NCBI GenBank assembly: GCA_036365455.1
Contig: JAWQUS010000002.1
Coordinates: forward strand, 2,852,001-2,916,000
Length of the DNA: 64,000 bases
Reading direction: 5' to 3'
DNA from: Macrosoma leucophasiata
Lineage: Eukaryota; Arthropoda; Insecta; Lepidoptera; Hedylidae
Numbering within the stretch: the first letter of the stretch is position 1; every line of letters starts with the position of its first letter. This document shows, piece after piece, positions 52,570 to 63,639 of the stretch. A program made the translations under genes and the position numbers. A model generated the notes under the pieces. That model saw nothing but the letters and a program-made list of their open reading frames with translations. It did not search any database and was not told the origin of the DNA.

Positions 52570-53430
52570 TATAAACAGCTGCTTATGTATTCGTCCGATT
52601 TCGGAGCAGCTCGTCTCGATTCGTGCGAGCTTCGTAGAGTCGTACAATACGTCTAGTTGCACGCACACAAACACCGTGTCGAAGACTGCCGAAAAGAAAC
52701 GACGTTAGACAATGCACGGCCTTCAAGCCACACCTCCGTGCCCGTCGGAGTGGGGAGCGTGAGGTTTTTACGTAACGGAATTTCTGAATTCGGTCCCCGC
52801 GCTCAAGGCCCGCGATAGAAGCTATGCAATAGCTTAAAAAAATATTGAGGTAATAACCTCAACCCTTCTAAGAAAATTGCTCAAGGTAAGAATAGCGTGT
52901 TACTCAAGTATAATAAATGGTTCTATGGAAAATGGCGTGCCTTCGTTTTGGGGTGCTGATAACGAGTAGGAAATTCGATAACTTTGTAAATACAACGACT
53001 TTTATACAATCTAAAATTAAATAAAAATGAACTGTTACGCCGATCTTATGCCACACGCGTTTTATTTGCGGAATCCATTTCTTTTTTACCGGCGTCGCGA
53101 CTTGACAACTCTACTGCCCCACTAGCGGAAGAATTTTCTTCTACCGGAAGAGAATTCTTCCACAATGGCGGTCAAACCATTTTAATAGGGCTGGTAGTAA
53201 ATATAATAACGGCGGATGGACAGCAGTGTGCAGCTATAAAACTACCGCCACTGCGATCGCCAACCGCCTGCCGAGCGTGGCGATTATATCATATTTTCCC
53301 CTAAAGACACGCATCGTTGTTGTGGGCGTCATTGAGGAAGGCTTTGTCCAGCTGTGGACGTGTTTTGGCTGGCTTGGTAACTGGAAGTTTTATCGCGGAA
53401 ATGCTTCCCCTCAACCACATGTATTTATGC
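52570..53430. other. Mostly unassigned, with a LINE-tail-like fragment
   Basis: 53090-53370 resembles the fragment at 5053-5345 in the opposite orientation (GTCATTGAGGAAGGCTTTGT, CCAGCTGTGGACGTGTTTTG). The first 500 bp show nothing I recognise. Confidence 0.4.
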
Positions 53431-53509
53431 ATTTGGGCAAAATCATGCAGTTCACATTGATGTTAAGATGCACACAAAGATCCGATATCAAAATGCAGAT
53501 GCGTATTTA

Positions 53510-54060
53510 TTTGTCCAGTACCAGTGTATTTATTTACTAATAACCTACTGGAATAATTTGACCGCCATTGATAATAAGCGAGTAGAAATGTCTAAATTTT
53601 TAAACATCGAAAAGAAAATTGAAATGGATCACGCGACATTCAGCCACGCAAAAATAAAAGCAAATATTTTCATATCTGTTATTTTTTCCACTGGGTGTCA
53701 AATGACGTTGATCACGGCTCATTCTGCCTAGCGTAATGAGGATCTATGTACTGACCTAAATGCCAAGCCCTACTTGTCCCGAGGGTTGAATACTGTGGGA
53801 TATTAAAGTAAATGTACCGACGCATTACTGCGAAATGAGGACGTTTTTATTGTGAGCGACTCGCTCCTGTGCCATCATTTTTAGGGTTGTGTGGAATTTC
53901 AAGTTGGAACTCTTAATGGTTTTTTTTTTATAGTTGAAAGGGGTGATCTTGGGACGGTCTCTGAAACTATAAAACAAAAATACTTGAGAATGGATATGTA
54001 AAGAAAAATGGAAGGAAAACAGCTGTCGAAATTGAGTCCGAGTTTTTTAAATTATGTATT
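53510..54060. other. Unassigned stretch
   Basis: Small Rep-A pieces flank it (53445-53505 and 54070-54141). The middle has no recognised gene or repeat. Confidence 0.35.
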
Positions 54061-54157
54061 ATTAAGGTTATAATGGTGGCAAACAAGCATGCAGTTTATA
54101 TTGATGGTAAGCAATATAGTAGCTTATAAACATCTATATAAAACTAGAGACTTCAAT

Positions 54158-54450
54158 CATAGAGCAACGCGGCCCACCGGTCGCGGCGGACCGGGGGGGA
54201 GTAGCCATAGCGTGTATTACCGATGCAAAACAGTCTGTCATTTTTTGCGGGGGGAAATGCGTGCGACACACACGCACACTACAAAAATTGTCTATTACTA
54301 CGAAACTCACACCTTGACTTTAACAAAATACAGAAACAATTTCACGCACACATTTAAACATCTAGGCGAAAGGTATAGGCCTATTTGGGCTTGTACTTTG
54401 ACAGAGGGGAAAGCCTGCATATGGCTACTCCTCTCCGGTGTTGCTTTATG
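54158..54450. mobile_element. M2 MITE, copy D
   Basis: CATAGAGCAACGCGGCCCAC to GGTGTTGCTTTATG. Flanks ACTTCAAT and ATTTTAAT agree at 6 of 8 positions, as expected for an aged 8-bp duplication. Confidence 0.85.
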
Positions 54451-54530
54451 ATTTTAATGAACATGCGCTGTGACGCCTGACTCTAAGTCGTTATGCCTCT
54501 GTGCCGGATATTAGAGGGCCACACAATATC

Positions 54531-54804
54531 ACTGGTGGTAGAGCTCTAGTGACGGAGCTCGCAGACGTAGGCACCACCGCATCACCTCTATCTGCCGCCA
54601 AATGGTAGTGTGCAGCACTATCGTGTTCCGGTTAGATGGTAATGTATGGCTCCGTAATAACTATCACAGAGACATAACAACTTAGGTCTCAGGGGTGGCA
54701 ACGCATCTGCATTTTGATCTCCGGTTTTTGTCTCGATAGGCTGCAGTCGTCACTTAACATCAATGCGAGCTGCATGTTGAATGCCACATTCCTTAAATAA
54801 AAAA
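54531..54804 (+). mobile_element. Rep-A, older subfamily, full length
   Basis: ACTGGTGGTAGAGCTCTAGT to CATTCCTTAAATAAAAAACA, with ATCACAGAGACATAACAACT. A minus-strand scrap (54474-54530) precedes it. Confidence 0.86.
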
Positions 54805-54825
54805 CAAATTGGCTGGAACATGATA

Positions 54826-55615
54826 TAGGTCGCGCCACGTAAAAAGAACGCTGGCGGTCAAGCTGCGCGTCATGTGTTTTTATTTCATTTTTTGTTATTC
54901 TATGTAATATAGTTTTCAACCTGCCTACCAATACACGAAACCGCAAGCGAAAGCTAGATCAAAAATAAACCAATAGGGCTAGTACTTTCGTGCGCGAGTG
55001 TACCGATGCGCGAGTAGGGGAGCCCAGGATGCTATTTTTGGATTTACTCGAGCGCGTCAGATAAAGATATGGGAGATTCCATGAACCCCGCTGGTTATCT
55101 CCACTAAATCTAAGGTTCGTATATAAAGACGCGGCCGAAGAATAGTCTTAAAAAAAAATATAAATGTCGCTACGATCTTACTCATCTTCCGATTTGTCTG
55201 AATTTTGGATAGGAGCATTGTTTGGCCACATTTTAAACCCTCACAGAATATCTGACACGCTCTTGACCCAAGACGTTGATGCCGCGTCCTCTTCAAAAAC
55301 ATTTGATTCGTTCAAAAATGAAGGTGAAAAATTACTCAAGAATGTCAGATACTCAGAGAGGATCTAAAGTGAACCCCATCAAAGCTCCCATCCAAAATTC
55401 TGACAATTTGGATGCGAGGCAAGCTCGTGGCGGAAGCCTTAAGGGTTCGGCCTTTTATGGAAATCTTAGATTTGGTGGAGGTACTGAATTGGGTACAAGG
55501 TATCTCCTATAACTTAATCTGACGCGCTGGAGCAAATCCAAAAATCCCCTCTTGGGCTCCCTTACTAACATCCCTTCTACTTTCTTCCAGCGTTCTTTTT
55601 ACGTGGCGCGACCTA
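54826..55615. mobile_element. M1 MITE, copy 3, split by M7
   Basis: TAGGTCGCGCCACGTAAAAA to TTTTTACGTGGCGCGACCTA, flanked by TA at 54824-54825 and 55616-55617. Removing 55014-55565 leaves 238 bp, the size of copy 2. Confidence 0.9.
55014..55565. mobile_element. M7 inverted-repeat element with TATA-like box and short ORFs
   Basis: The ends GTAGGGGAGCCCA and TGGGCTCCCTTAC open inverted repeats of about 50 bp (GGATTTACTCGAGCGCGTCA against TGACGCGCTGGAGCAAATCC). Between them lies CGTATATAAAGACG, then an ATG at 55164 with a 67-codon frame (MSLRSYSSSDLSEFWIGALF). A second frame to 55512 overlaps it in another phase (RGGSLKGSAFYGNLRFGGGT) and ends just before the right repeat. It matches no family I know; the coding role is unproven. 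Confidence 0.78.
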
Positions 55616-55736
55616 TACCTCTGAACTTTACTCTAACATCTAATAGATTAAGTAATGCGGTAGTGTCAACCTGGCTTTCCGTCACTGGCGCTCTAAGACT
55701 TGTTATTGAAGTTTTTTCTATAAAAATATCTACGGA

Positions 55737-55977
55737 AACGTAACTTCACGTCTGTAAACCCCGAAGGGGTAGGCAGAGGTAAATGCATGCATTCAAGCAT
55801 ACATGCAAACACCCACGACTTGCTTACGTTACGTTTTTGGCCCATGTAACAGGTGGCGAACCTGTTGCCATCTCCGGGCACATTACCAAACTCCGATGTA
55901 CTGGGAAACAACCAGAAAATGGAAAAATCCCAATAGAACCAGAGATAAAGGATTTTATACCGCTATCTCTGATAATA
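55737..55977 (-). mobile_element. SINE-T1 without head
   Basis: GTAACTTCACGTCTGTAAAC to CCGCTATCTCTGATAATAT. The tRNA-like part is missing. Confidence 0.78.
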
Positions 55978-56094
55978 TCATATCTACGGAACCATGCGAA
56001 ATGTGAGTCGTTTGTCACTTGTCAAGTTTTTATTGTTGTCGACTAGGTGTATGCGATGTGAACACCTTGTATTTTGCCGGTATTAAGATACCGA

Positions 56095-56463
56095 AGCGCG
56101 CATGGCCCAGCGGCTGGTGTAGATCGTAAGCGATCTGCTCGGTTTAGCACTACGGGCGCGGTCGGGTAATGTGATGGGTGACCGCTAGTGGCAAATTAAA
56201 TGCGCGTTTCCGTGCTTCGGAGGGCACGTTAAGCCGTCGGTCCCGGTTGCTATCGATGGATAGCAGTCGTTAAACCTTGTCGGAGGCCTTATGGGCGGTT
56301 TGAAAACATCCGACAGTGGTTGGTTGGTTCCACTAACCCACCTACCTCCACCAATCCGCATTGGAGCAGCGTGGTGGAGTAAGCTCCAGGCCTCCCCCCA
56401 AAAAGGGGAGAGACTCGTGCCCAGCAGTGGGACGATAATGGGTTGCCATTATTATTATTATTA
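56095..56463 (+). mobile_element. SINE-5S, full length with perfect target duplication
   Basis: TAAGATACCGA at 56084-56094 and 56464-56474 brackets the element. The head has GCTCGGTTTAGCACTACGGG, GCGCGGTCGGG and GATGGGTGACCGCTAGTGGC, following the 5S rRNA internal promoter. The tail is (ATT)n. There is no 5S gene beyond this head. Confidence 0.87.
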
Positions 56464-56705
56464 TAAGATACCGATTTACACGGCCCGTTCGCTCGTTTGG
56501 GATTTGTGGAGCTTCGTAGCTTGAATAGAATGGGGTTTTCAGTTTGCTGCATTGTGATGATTTTTAGGAGTATGTATTAAGTTTGGTTATTGAAAGTATT
56601 ATGGTAATGTATTATGTATCCATTCTAAGGTTACAAGAAAAAGGATAAGGTATTTCGGGGCAGGAGTTGATCTGGCGAACTCTCGGTGCTACTCGGTGAT
56701 ACTTT

Positions 56706-56725
56706 TCCTATTTTTAACTATATAC

Positions 56726-56762
<37 letters not shown>

Positions 56763-56795
56763 TATATACATATATATATAGTTAAAAATAGGAAT
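56706..56795. repeat. AT-rich palindrome
   Basis: CCTATTTTTAACTATATA at the left and TATATAGTTAAAAATAGG at the right surround TA repeats, so the whole block can fold back. A further (TA)n lies at 56795-56812. Confidence 0.8.
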
Positions 56796-56811
56796 ATATA
56801 TATATATATAT

Positions 56812-57001
56812 AACTAGCTGTTGCCCGCGGCTTCGCCCGCGTGGATTTTGTTTTATAAATAACTAAGTAGCCTTTGTTCCTTTTCAAAGTCAGCTCTATC
56901 TCTGTACCAAATTTCATTAAAATCGGTTTAGTCGTTTGGACGTGACAAGGTAGCAGACAGACAGACAGATTTACTTTCGCATTTATAATATTAAGTAGGG
57001 A
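56812..57001 (+). repeat. Rep-R repeat
   Basis: AACTAGCTGTTGCCCGCGGC to CGCATTTATAATATTAAGTA. A different GTCT-bearing repeat follows to about 57330. Confidence 0.78.
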
Positions 57002-57384
57002 TAAGAAAAATCTGATTTCTGTACATTAAATATTTTTCCAAAAAACTGATAGGGGGCGATTTAAGAAGAGTAACAGAAATAAAAAAAAAACGATTTTTGG
57101 TATCTGTGTCTGTCTGTCTCTCTGTCTGTCAGTCTGTCTGGTACTTTTTAACTTCGAAACTTCTCAACGGATTTGATGGCAGTTTTCACAGGTTGATTAC
57201 ATATAAATTAGGAGAGTTGTCAAAACTTGTTCGTCGTTTCGTCGCTTCGTCAAAACCAGTTAAGAGAAAAAAAAAATATGGTCAATTGAAAATTTGCTTC
57301 AAGCACTGCTTCAAAACTTTTAAACGGAGTTGAATGCGGTTTCATACATAAAACGCGTTTAACATACGCAGTTACATAAACGTA

Positions 57385-57450
57385 TTTTTTTATGTAATGG
57401 ATGTGTGAACTGCATGCTTGTTTGCCACTTCCATTACGTAAAAAAAAACT
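57385..57450. repeat. Tiny Rep-A foldback
   Basis: The Rep-A tail faces itself: TTTTTTTATGTAATGGA joins TGTGAACTGCATGCTTGTTT and TCCATTACGTAAAAAAAAA. CGTAT and ATACG flank it. A collapsed inverted insertion is likely. Confidence 0.6.
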
Positions 57451-57479
57451 AGATACGTTTTCTACGAAACAAACAAATT

Positions 57480-57690
57480 TATTTAAATAGAAGAAGGTCC
57501 GAAGTTTTGGCGGCAGTTTTTTACAGTCCGCAGCGGGACGGTGGAGCAATAAAATCAAGTGTCCCTCATGGTGTACCCATTAAATTCGTCCTCCTTGACG
57601 ACACAATCTCTCTGGTGCTTTCGACCGGATTCGGAATTGGAGCGTAAAAGTTGGGGCAATAAATCAATATTGGTTACATGACAATTGTCA
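57480..57690 (+). repeat. Direct repeat Q, copy 1
   Basis: GGCAGTTTTTTACAGTCCGC, GGTGGAGCAATAAAATCAAG and TGTCCCTCATGGTGT recur at 58065-58285, about 580 bp downstream. Confidence 0.72.
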
Positions 57691-57835
57691 TTTTTTAGAA
57701 AGATAATATTACGAAGGTGTAGTCAGGAATATATTTCGCGATTATTTTTAAGGTTAAAAAGTTGCGCTTGGATTAAAAAGTCGAAAAGTCAACGAATGTA
57801 TTTTATTTTGCTACTAATGTGTTGTAAGATGCTTT

Positions 57836-57945
57836 TTTGTATGTATGTATCTTCACGCCAGCTCCCTAACGGGGAAGGCAGAGAGTGTAGAGCGCCAGAT
57901 ATCCCGGTCCTGACATACCTCTCGTGCCTCGTCTACCTTCTTATC
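57836..57945 (-). mobile_element. LINE-X, 3' end
   Basis: TGTATGTATGTATCTTCACG to CTCTCGTGCCTCGTCTACCT: the last 110 bp on the minus strand, lying between the two copies of repeat Q. Confidence 0.75.
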
Positions 57946-58064
57946 GTACGCTTTTTTGGGTTAGATATATATTTTGTATTAAGTGTATGCCATGCATACT
58001 TCTGAAAATAAATGTAAATAAACTATTCAAACATAAAAAATATATCGACGAAATAAATCACATA

Positions 58065-58285
58065 GACAAAGACGAAGGTCCAAAGTTTTGTCGGCAGTTT
58101 TTTACTGTCCGCAACGGGTCGGTGGAGCAATAAAATCAAGTGTCCCTCATGGTGTGGGACACACATAAAATCCTTCCTCCTTGACAACACGATCCCTCTC
58201 CTTTCGGATAGATGTGGAATTGGGGCGTGCGAACTTGAGGCAATAAATCAATCTTAGGTACAGCTGACAAATTGCAGAAAGATGG
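58065..58285 (+). repeat. Direct repeat Q, copy 2
   Basis: Second copy of 57480-57690 with moderate divergence (GGCAGTTTTTTACTGTCCGC). Confidence 0.72.
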
Positions 58286-58296
58286 TTATTAAGATT

Positions 58297-58582
58297 ACGT
58301 AACTTCACGCCTGTAATCCCCGAAGGGGTAGGCAGAGGTAATTGCATGCATTCAATCATACATGCAAACGCCCACGACTCGCCGGTTACGTTTTGGCCCA
58401 TGTAACAGGTGGCGAACCTGTTGCCATTTCCGGGCACATTACCATACTCCGGGGTACTGAGAAACTTCCAGAAAATGGAAAAATCCCAATAGAAGCAGAG
58501 ATAAAGGATTTTAAACCGTTATCTCTGATAGTCCCCGACCCGGGAATCGAACCCAGGACCTCCAGCGTAATAGTAGTGGATT
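58297..58582 (-). mobile_element. SINE-T1, head cut short
   Basis: ACGTAACTTCACGCCTGTAA through the GGTTCGATTCCCGGGTCG B-box to AGCGTAATAGTAGTGGA. The A-box end is missing. Confidence 0.83.
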
Positions 58583-58684
58583 ATTAAGATTAGTCTTATA
58601 TTACCGAAGAAGTAGACATATATACATATAATGTACATTCACAAAACTCTCGTTACGTTTTATGACTTCTATGTGAGGCTTAGG

Positions 58685-58768
58685 GCTAGATGTCCTTAGG
58701 CTGCAGTCATCACTTAACATTCATGTGAGCTGTATGCTTGTTTGCTACCTTTGTTACATAAATAAAAC
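58685..58768 (+). mobile_element. Rep-A, 3' fragment
   Basis: GGCTGCAGTCATCACTTAAC to CTTTGTTACATAAATAAAAC. Confidence 0.72.
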
Positions 58769-58859
58769 TTTTCTTCGACATGTCAACGTAGTATAGCATA
58801 AAGAGACGTAAGGAAAATATGTGAAAATAACAAAGGTAACGATCTTCTTCTTTTCTCCA

Positions 58860-59147
58860 TACTTTTTTTTATGTAATGGAAGTGGCAAACAAGCATGCAG
58901 TTCACATTGATGTTAAGTGATGACTGCAGCCTATAGACACCCACACAAAGACCAAGGTCATAATGCAGATGCGTTATCACTCCTGAGGCCTAGGGTGTTA
59001 TATCTCTGTGCCGAAAAGTACAGGACCGTTCATTACCACCTGACCGGAACACGGTAGTGCTGAACACTACCATTATCGGCAAGTATAGTAGATAATGCGG
59101 TGGTTCCTACGCCTGCGAACTCCACCACTGCGAGCTCTACCACCAGT
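58860..59147 (-). mobile_element. Rep-A, full length
   Basis: The tail-side T-run, ATGTAATGGAAGTGGCAAAC, through CTGACCGGAACACGGTAGTG to GCTCTACCACCAGTACTATG. Confidence 0.88.
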
Positions 59148-59189
59148 ACTATGCATATTGTCAAAACTTCTAGATGATGAAAAATTCAA

Positions 59190-59500
59190 TGGAAAACTCA
59201 GCTTTCTGCCACTAAAGGTTACAATGGTTCCGAACTGTATGGAGACGTGGAGAAGCTCAACGATGCGGTTTTCGGTCGATGTGCTTTTTTCCGTCCAACG
59301 CGCAAATTGTGGTATGCACTTGTCTTTGAGGTGTTTCCTAGGCGCTACAACATGCGATTTTTCAAACAAAAAGGAATCCAAAGAATACTTTAGGGCTGGT
59401 GACGTGTTGGAATGTCGTGTTCTCTGTTGTTCCAAATGTCCATATGCGACGGTGACTATTTCCAATGAGGTGGCAAGTCTGCTTGTCCTTCAATCATAAG
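59190..59500 (+). mobile_element. LINE-Z, 3' end of ORF2
   Basis: One frame reads METWRSSTMRFSVDVLF; after a shift near 59305 another reads LWYALVFEVFPRRYNMRFFK. This is the order of a non-LTR retrotransposon C-terminus. The tail GTGGCAAGTCTGCTTGTCCT matches 25858-26062. Confidence 0.75.
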
Positions 59501-60924
59501 ACTTAAAAATATTACATAAATAATCCAATCGTTTTTATAGAGGAAGGAACCAAAAGTTTCAACAAGCGTTAAATTCGGTATTGCAAAACGTTCAATTCGA
59601 CAGAATTTGTGTTTAAACTGTGTTTGTGTATTCGTGATGTCAGCATAATGCGAGCTCAAGATTAAACAAGATGAAGACGTTTCAAGCTAACCAGACTGTT
59701 GTTAAAACAAAGCGGATAATTCCAACGATTGCTTTCATGTTGTATTTTAGTTGCCTCATTAATTAGTGGCAGATTTGTTGTTGAGGTTGTAATGGGTTGG
59801 GAAACCACGACGGTTGGTGTCCGCTTGATGAGTTGGGTTGAATAGTGATAATTGGATATACGAACCACTTATTGCGTGCTCTTCTTACAAACAAAAAAAA
59901 ATAGTTGTCTATTAATCCAGTTTACGGACGATAATTTTAAGAATTCTCTTCCATATAGGTTAGGATCCAACTGTTCTGAATTATTTCTTTCATCCAAATA
60001 GGCAGTAGGCAAACCTAATTTTTATGTTCATTTATAATTTATTGAATATAATTATATATATCCACTAGGTTGCCAATCAAAATTTGGAAGGAAGTATTTT
60101 TAATTATTTCTTTTTTTTACTTTAACAGCCAGCAACTCTTATTTGCGGCCGATTTAATTTAGCTCCCGTATATCATAATAATGAGAAAAAAATAGCTTAC
60201 ATTCGAAATATAAATAATACATGTGTGTACGTTATGGACGTTAAAAGTTATTGAGGCGGAACAAAAATAGGTAAGTAAATAGGGCGGCCAAGTGCGCAAC
60301 GGCAGCCGTGCTTTTTCTGTCTTTATACACATTGCCGTGAAATCTACGATATTTTATTAAAAAAACAAGTAAAAAAAACATTCACAAACAAAAAAAAAAA
60401 TGCTTACGGCCATTTTCTAATAGGCAACTTAGTCGACATATATTCTCTAGATTATAAATATGCGTAAAAATTAGGTTGCCAGCATATCTGGATGAACGAA
60501 ATGATTCTGCAGTGGGATCTTAGCCTATATGTTTATAGGCAGATAGAATATTTTATTTTTTATAAGTTACAGTATTACTTATAATCAATGTTAAACTGTA
60601 TGCCTGTTTACTAATTAATCAAGTACATAAGAAAACAATACAAAATTAACTTGTTGAGATTGCTTAAAAGCACTTGATAACGTACTACGATATCTACAGT
60701 ACGATGTTAAGTTTGATGAGAAAATGGCTTCAAAACACAAAATCCTTTCAATTTAATTCCAATTTGGAACACAAATTGCTTTCGTTCGCTAATATTTTGT
60801 ACACTGCGGGTTTATTTTGTTTATAGTACAGGGGTACTGACTTATGCTTCCATATCAAATAAATATTTTCTTTTCTTTTTTAACCGAGTTCAAAAAAACG
60901 AGAAGGTTCTCAATTCGGCCGGTA

Positions 60925-60955
<31 letters not shown>

Positions 60956-61459
60956 TTTTTCGCCGAGAGTTCTGGACCCGATATACGTAATTCTTGTTGT
61001 GTTTGATGCGGAATAGTTTCGAATTGGTCTTATAAAAATTTTATTCAGGTAGGCCCATTAGTTTTTATTTTATGAGCATTTTTTACTTACTTTCACCCTT
61101 TCACCTTAAGGAATAAGATTAGACAGCGTGTTGTCTTAACAATGCGTTGAATTCACTGACGTCCTAGATAGTTCTAATGCGCATGACAACAAGTGACAAT
61201 GACATATTTACTCATCGACGACACAACACAGCTTATTCACTCCTTCGTCGATAATTGCATAGAGTATTACTTTCCTCAAAAATCAATATTTTTTTCATTG
61301 ATTTCGTATAGTCGTGTAATAAATTTGTATCGACACATCTAAACAGTTTAAATTTTGTACCTATCTTATTGTAACGAAGTTAAAAGAGTCAGATTTTACA
61401 AATTTAACAGACGTGAACATTAATCTTATTGACAATGCAGCAGTAAACTAAAAAGTATT
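59501..61459. other. Unassigned AT-rich stretch
   Basis: Almost 2 kb with few repeat motifs: a (TA)n-T-run block at 60925-60960 and a faint Rep-A tail near 60580-60640. Short open frames lack codon structure or domains. No gene seen. Confidence 0.4.
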
Positions 61460-61689
61460 AAATAAAAATAACTACGTTAAGAAAAACCGACTTCAAAACT
61501 GAAAAGTAAAAAATAATACAGATTTAATATTAATTATATACTACCTATTATTTATATGTGTTATTTACTTATATTACTTAGTAAATAACACATATAAATA
61601 ATAGGTAGTATATAATTAATATTAAATCTGTATTATTTTTTACTTTTCATTTTTGAAGTCTGTTTTTCTGAACGTAGTTATTTTTATTT
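61460..61689. repeat. Long near-perfect palindrome, 110-bp arms
   Basis: The left arm 61460-61569 and right arm 61580-61689 are inverted copies with only a few mismatches around a 10-nt loop TATATTACTT. The arms carry ACTACGTTAAGAAAAACCGA and GTTATTTACT. No target duplication found. Confidence 0.88.
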
Positions 61690-61947
61690 CTTTTCCATTT
61701 CGCCTGTGTCATTAACTGGAATAAAAGTGGGCAAGTGCGACGCGAACTGAACAATTAAACGTGGGTGTTGCATGTGTGCTAAAAGCTCAACATAAACCAA
61801 AATGTACGGCCCTGTCATTTCCTTTGCAGCGGCGTAACACTTTAGGCTTGTGTGTGTGTGTGTGTGTGGTGTGGCAAATCTTTGGTTTCATGTATGTAGT
61901 GTATGTTTGTAGTGTTCAGTATTATCGACCATTAATGTAATGTTTGA

Positions 61948-62304
61948 AGCGCGCATGGCCCCGCGGCTGATGTAGATCAGAAGCGATCTACTCGGTTAAG
62001 CATTACGGGCGCGGTCAGGTGTGTGATGAGTGACCGCTAGTGGCAAATTAAAATGCGCGATTCCGTGCTTCGGAGGGCACGTTAAGCCGTCGGTCCCGGT
62101 TGATATCAATAGATGGCAGTCGTTAAACCTTGTCGGAGACATTATGGGCGGTTTGAAGACATCTAACAGCGGGTTGGCCACTAACCCGTATCTCCATCAA
62201 TCCGCATAAGAGCAGCGTGATGGAGTAAGCTCCAGGCCTCCCCCCAAAATGGAGAGAGACTCGTGCCCAGCAGTGGGACGTATAATGGGTTGCCATTATT
62301 ATTA
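61948..62304 (+). mobile_element. SINE-5S inserted in a degraded Rep-A tail
   Basis: AGCGCGCATGGCCCCGCGGC head, CTCGGTTAAGCATTACGGGC, GATGAGTGACCGCTAGTGGC, tail (ATT)n. The target duplication is 61933-61947 and 62305-62319 (13 of 15 identical, TAATGTAATGTTTGA and TAATGTAACGTATGA). The flanks resemble the last part of a Rep-A (TGCTTGTTTACCACTTCA). Confidence 0.83.
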
Positions 62305-62351
62305 TAATGTAACGTATGAATGCTTGTTTACCACTTCATGACATAGAAAAC

Positions 62352-62445
62352 ATAACTTGAATCTTTGCCGCGCGAGGCAGCGCGCTCTGTGTAAACGTGC
62401 CTCGGATAGCGCGCGCGACTGAGTGCCCGAGCCATCTACTGTTAT
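62352..62445. mobile_element. M9 repeat, single arm
   Basis: TTTGCCGCGCGAGGCAGCGC and CTCTGTGTAAACGTGCCTCG match 63014-63085. The opposite arm is missing. Confidence 0.65.
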
Positions 62446-62507
62446 TGAACATTAATGTAATGTATGAATGCTTGTTTACCACTTCATTACATATCAAAAA
62501 ACCGGAC

Positions 62508-62901
62508 AAGTGCGAGTTCGACTCGCGTGGTGAGGGTTCCGTAGAATTTTCGATTTAATTTGAATACTCAAACTTCTTATAGGTTTTCCAGTAATCTATA
62601 GGCAAAGAACTATTTTCCACATTTTTTTCCAAATTTTACGTTCAGTAGTTTCGGAGATAGAGGGGGGGGGGAATGGACAATTTTCGTCGTTTTTCTTAAA
62701 TAACTTCAAATTTGTTTATACAAAATTATAAAAAAAATATATCTAAGATGCTGACAACAATATATTTTTTTTTAATTTTCTGGTTTACCCCCGAAAGTGG
62801 CCCCCTGTTTAAAATTTATTTTTTACTTGACGTGCTCATCATGGGGTCATCATATTTCAACTCAATCGGTCGAGTAGTTTCGGAGCAAATTGGCTGTGAC
62901 G

Positions 62902-62940
<39 letters not shown>

Positions 62941-62998
62941 GCACGAGTGATCCTATAAGGGTTCCTTTTTTCCTTTTAAGGTTACGGAACCCTAAAAA
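62508..62998 (+). mobile_element. GTCY-bearing element, compact copy
   Basis: ACCGGACAAGTGCGAGTTCG to GGTTACGGAACCCTAAAAAT. A GACA array of about 10 units is at 62903-62940. It serves as the short form against 26765-27818. Confidence 0.8.
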
Positions 62999-62999
62999 T

Positions 63000-63123
63000 A
63001 ACTTGAGTTTTTGCCGCGCGAGGCAGTTTGCTCTGTGTAAACGTGCCTCGGTAAGCGCGCGCGACCGAGCGCCCGAGCCATCTAGCATTGGGCGCGTTTA
63101 CACACACAGCTAGCCTCGCGCGG
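63000..63123. mobile_element. M9 small GC-rich inverted-repeat element
   Basis: GCCGCGCGAGGCAG with TGTGTAAACGTGCC (63016-63050) is inverted against GGGCGCGTTTACACACACAG with GCCTCGCGCGGC (63089-63123). Confidence 0.72.
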
Positions 63124-63639
63124 CACATGCCTGGCTGCTCGCACTGTGTAGTCGAGCCTATTTACATAAAATAAACTCCAAGCCAAATAACCTTATAAAC
63201 CACAAATAATAGCTTTTATGTGAATACCAAGGTGTTCCTCGGATAGTTTATCTAACCCCTTTGCGTCGTAAAACATATATGCCACTTTTTATTGGAGATC
63301 GTGTAAGATTGTTGCGACTCCATTACATGTGAAAATATGGCTGAATAATATTGTTGTTTCGTAATCTTGGATTGCTGTCGAAACTGAAGCTGAAATCTGA
63401 TCTTCAGCGTCACTTGACGCATTTTCATCAGCATCATCAAGTTTTTCAAACCGCCCATAAGGTATATGCCGTTATGGCAAGAAAGCTGACATTTTCACAA
63501 GTTATGTGCTACAACAACAATTATAAAAAAAAATATGAAAGGCGGTCTCCATGCAATGAAAGTGTGAAAATTTCAGCTTTCTTGCTATAACGGTATATGA
63601 AATACAGCCTGGTGACAGACAGACAGCGGCGGCTAAGTA
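63124..63639. other. Unassigned stretch
   Basis: No repeat boundary or gene recognised until AAATACAGCCTGGTGACAGA near 63600, a motif also seen near 1797 and 31693. Confidence 0.35.

Noticed and set aside
59095..59499. 134-codon frame as a host gene
   Set aside because: Starts inside Rep-A and continues in LINE-Z. Part of it is a shifted reading of the LINE C-terminus.
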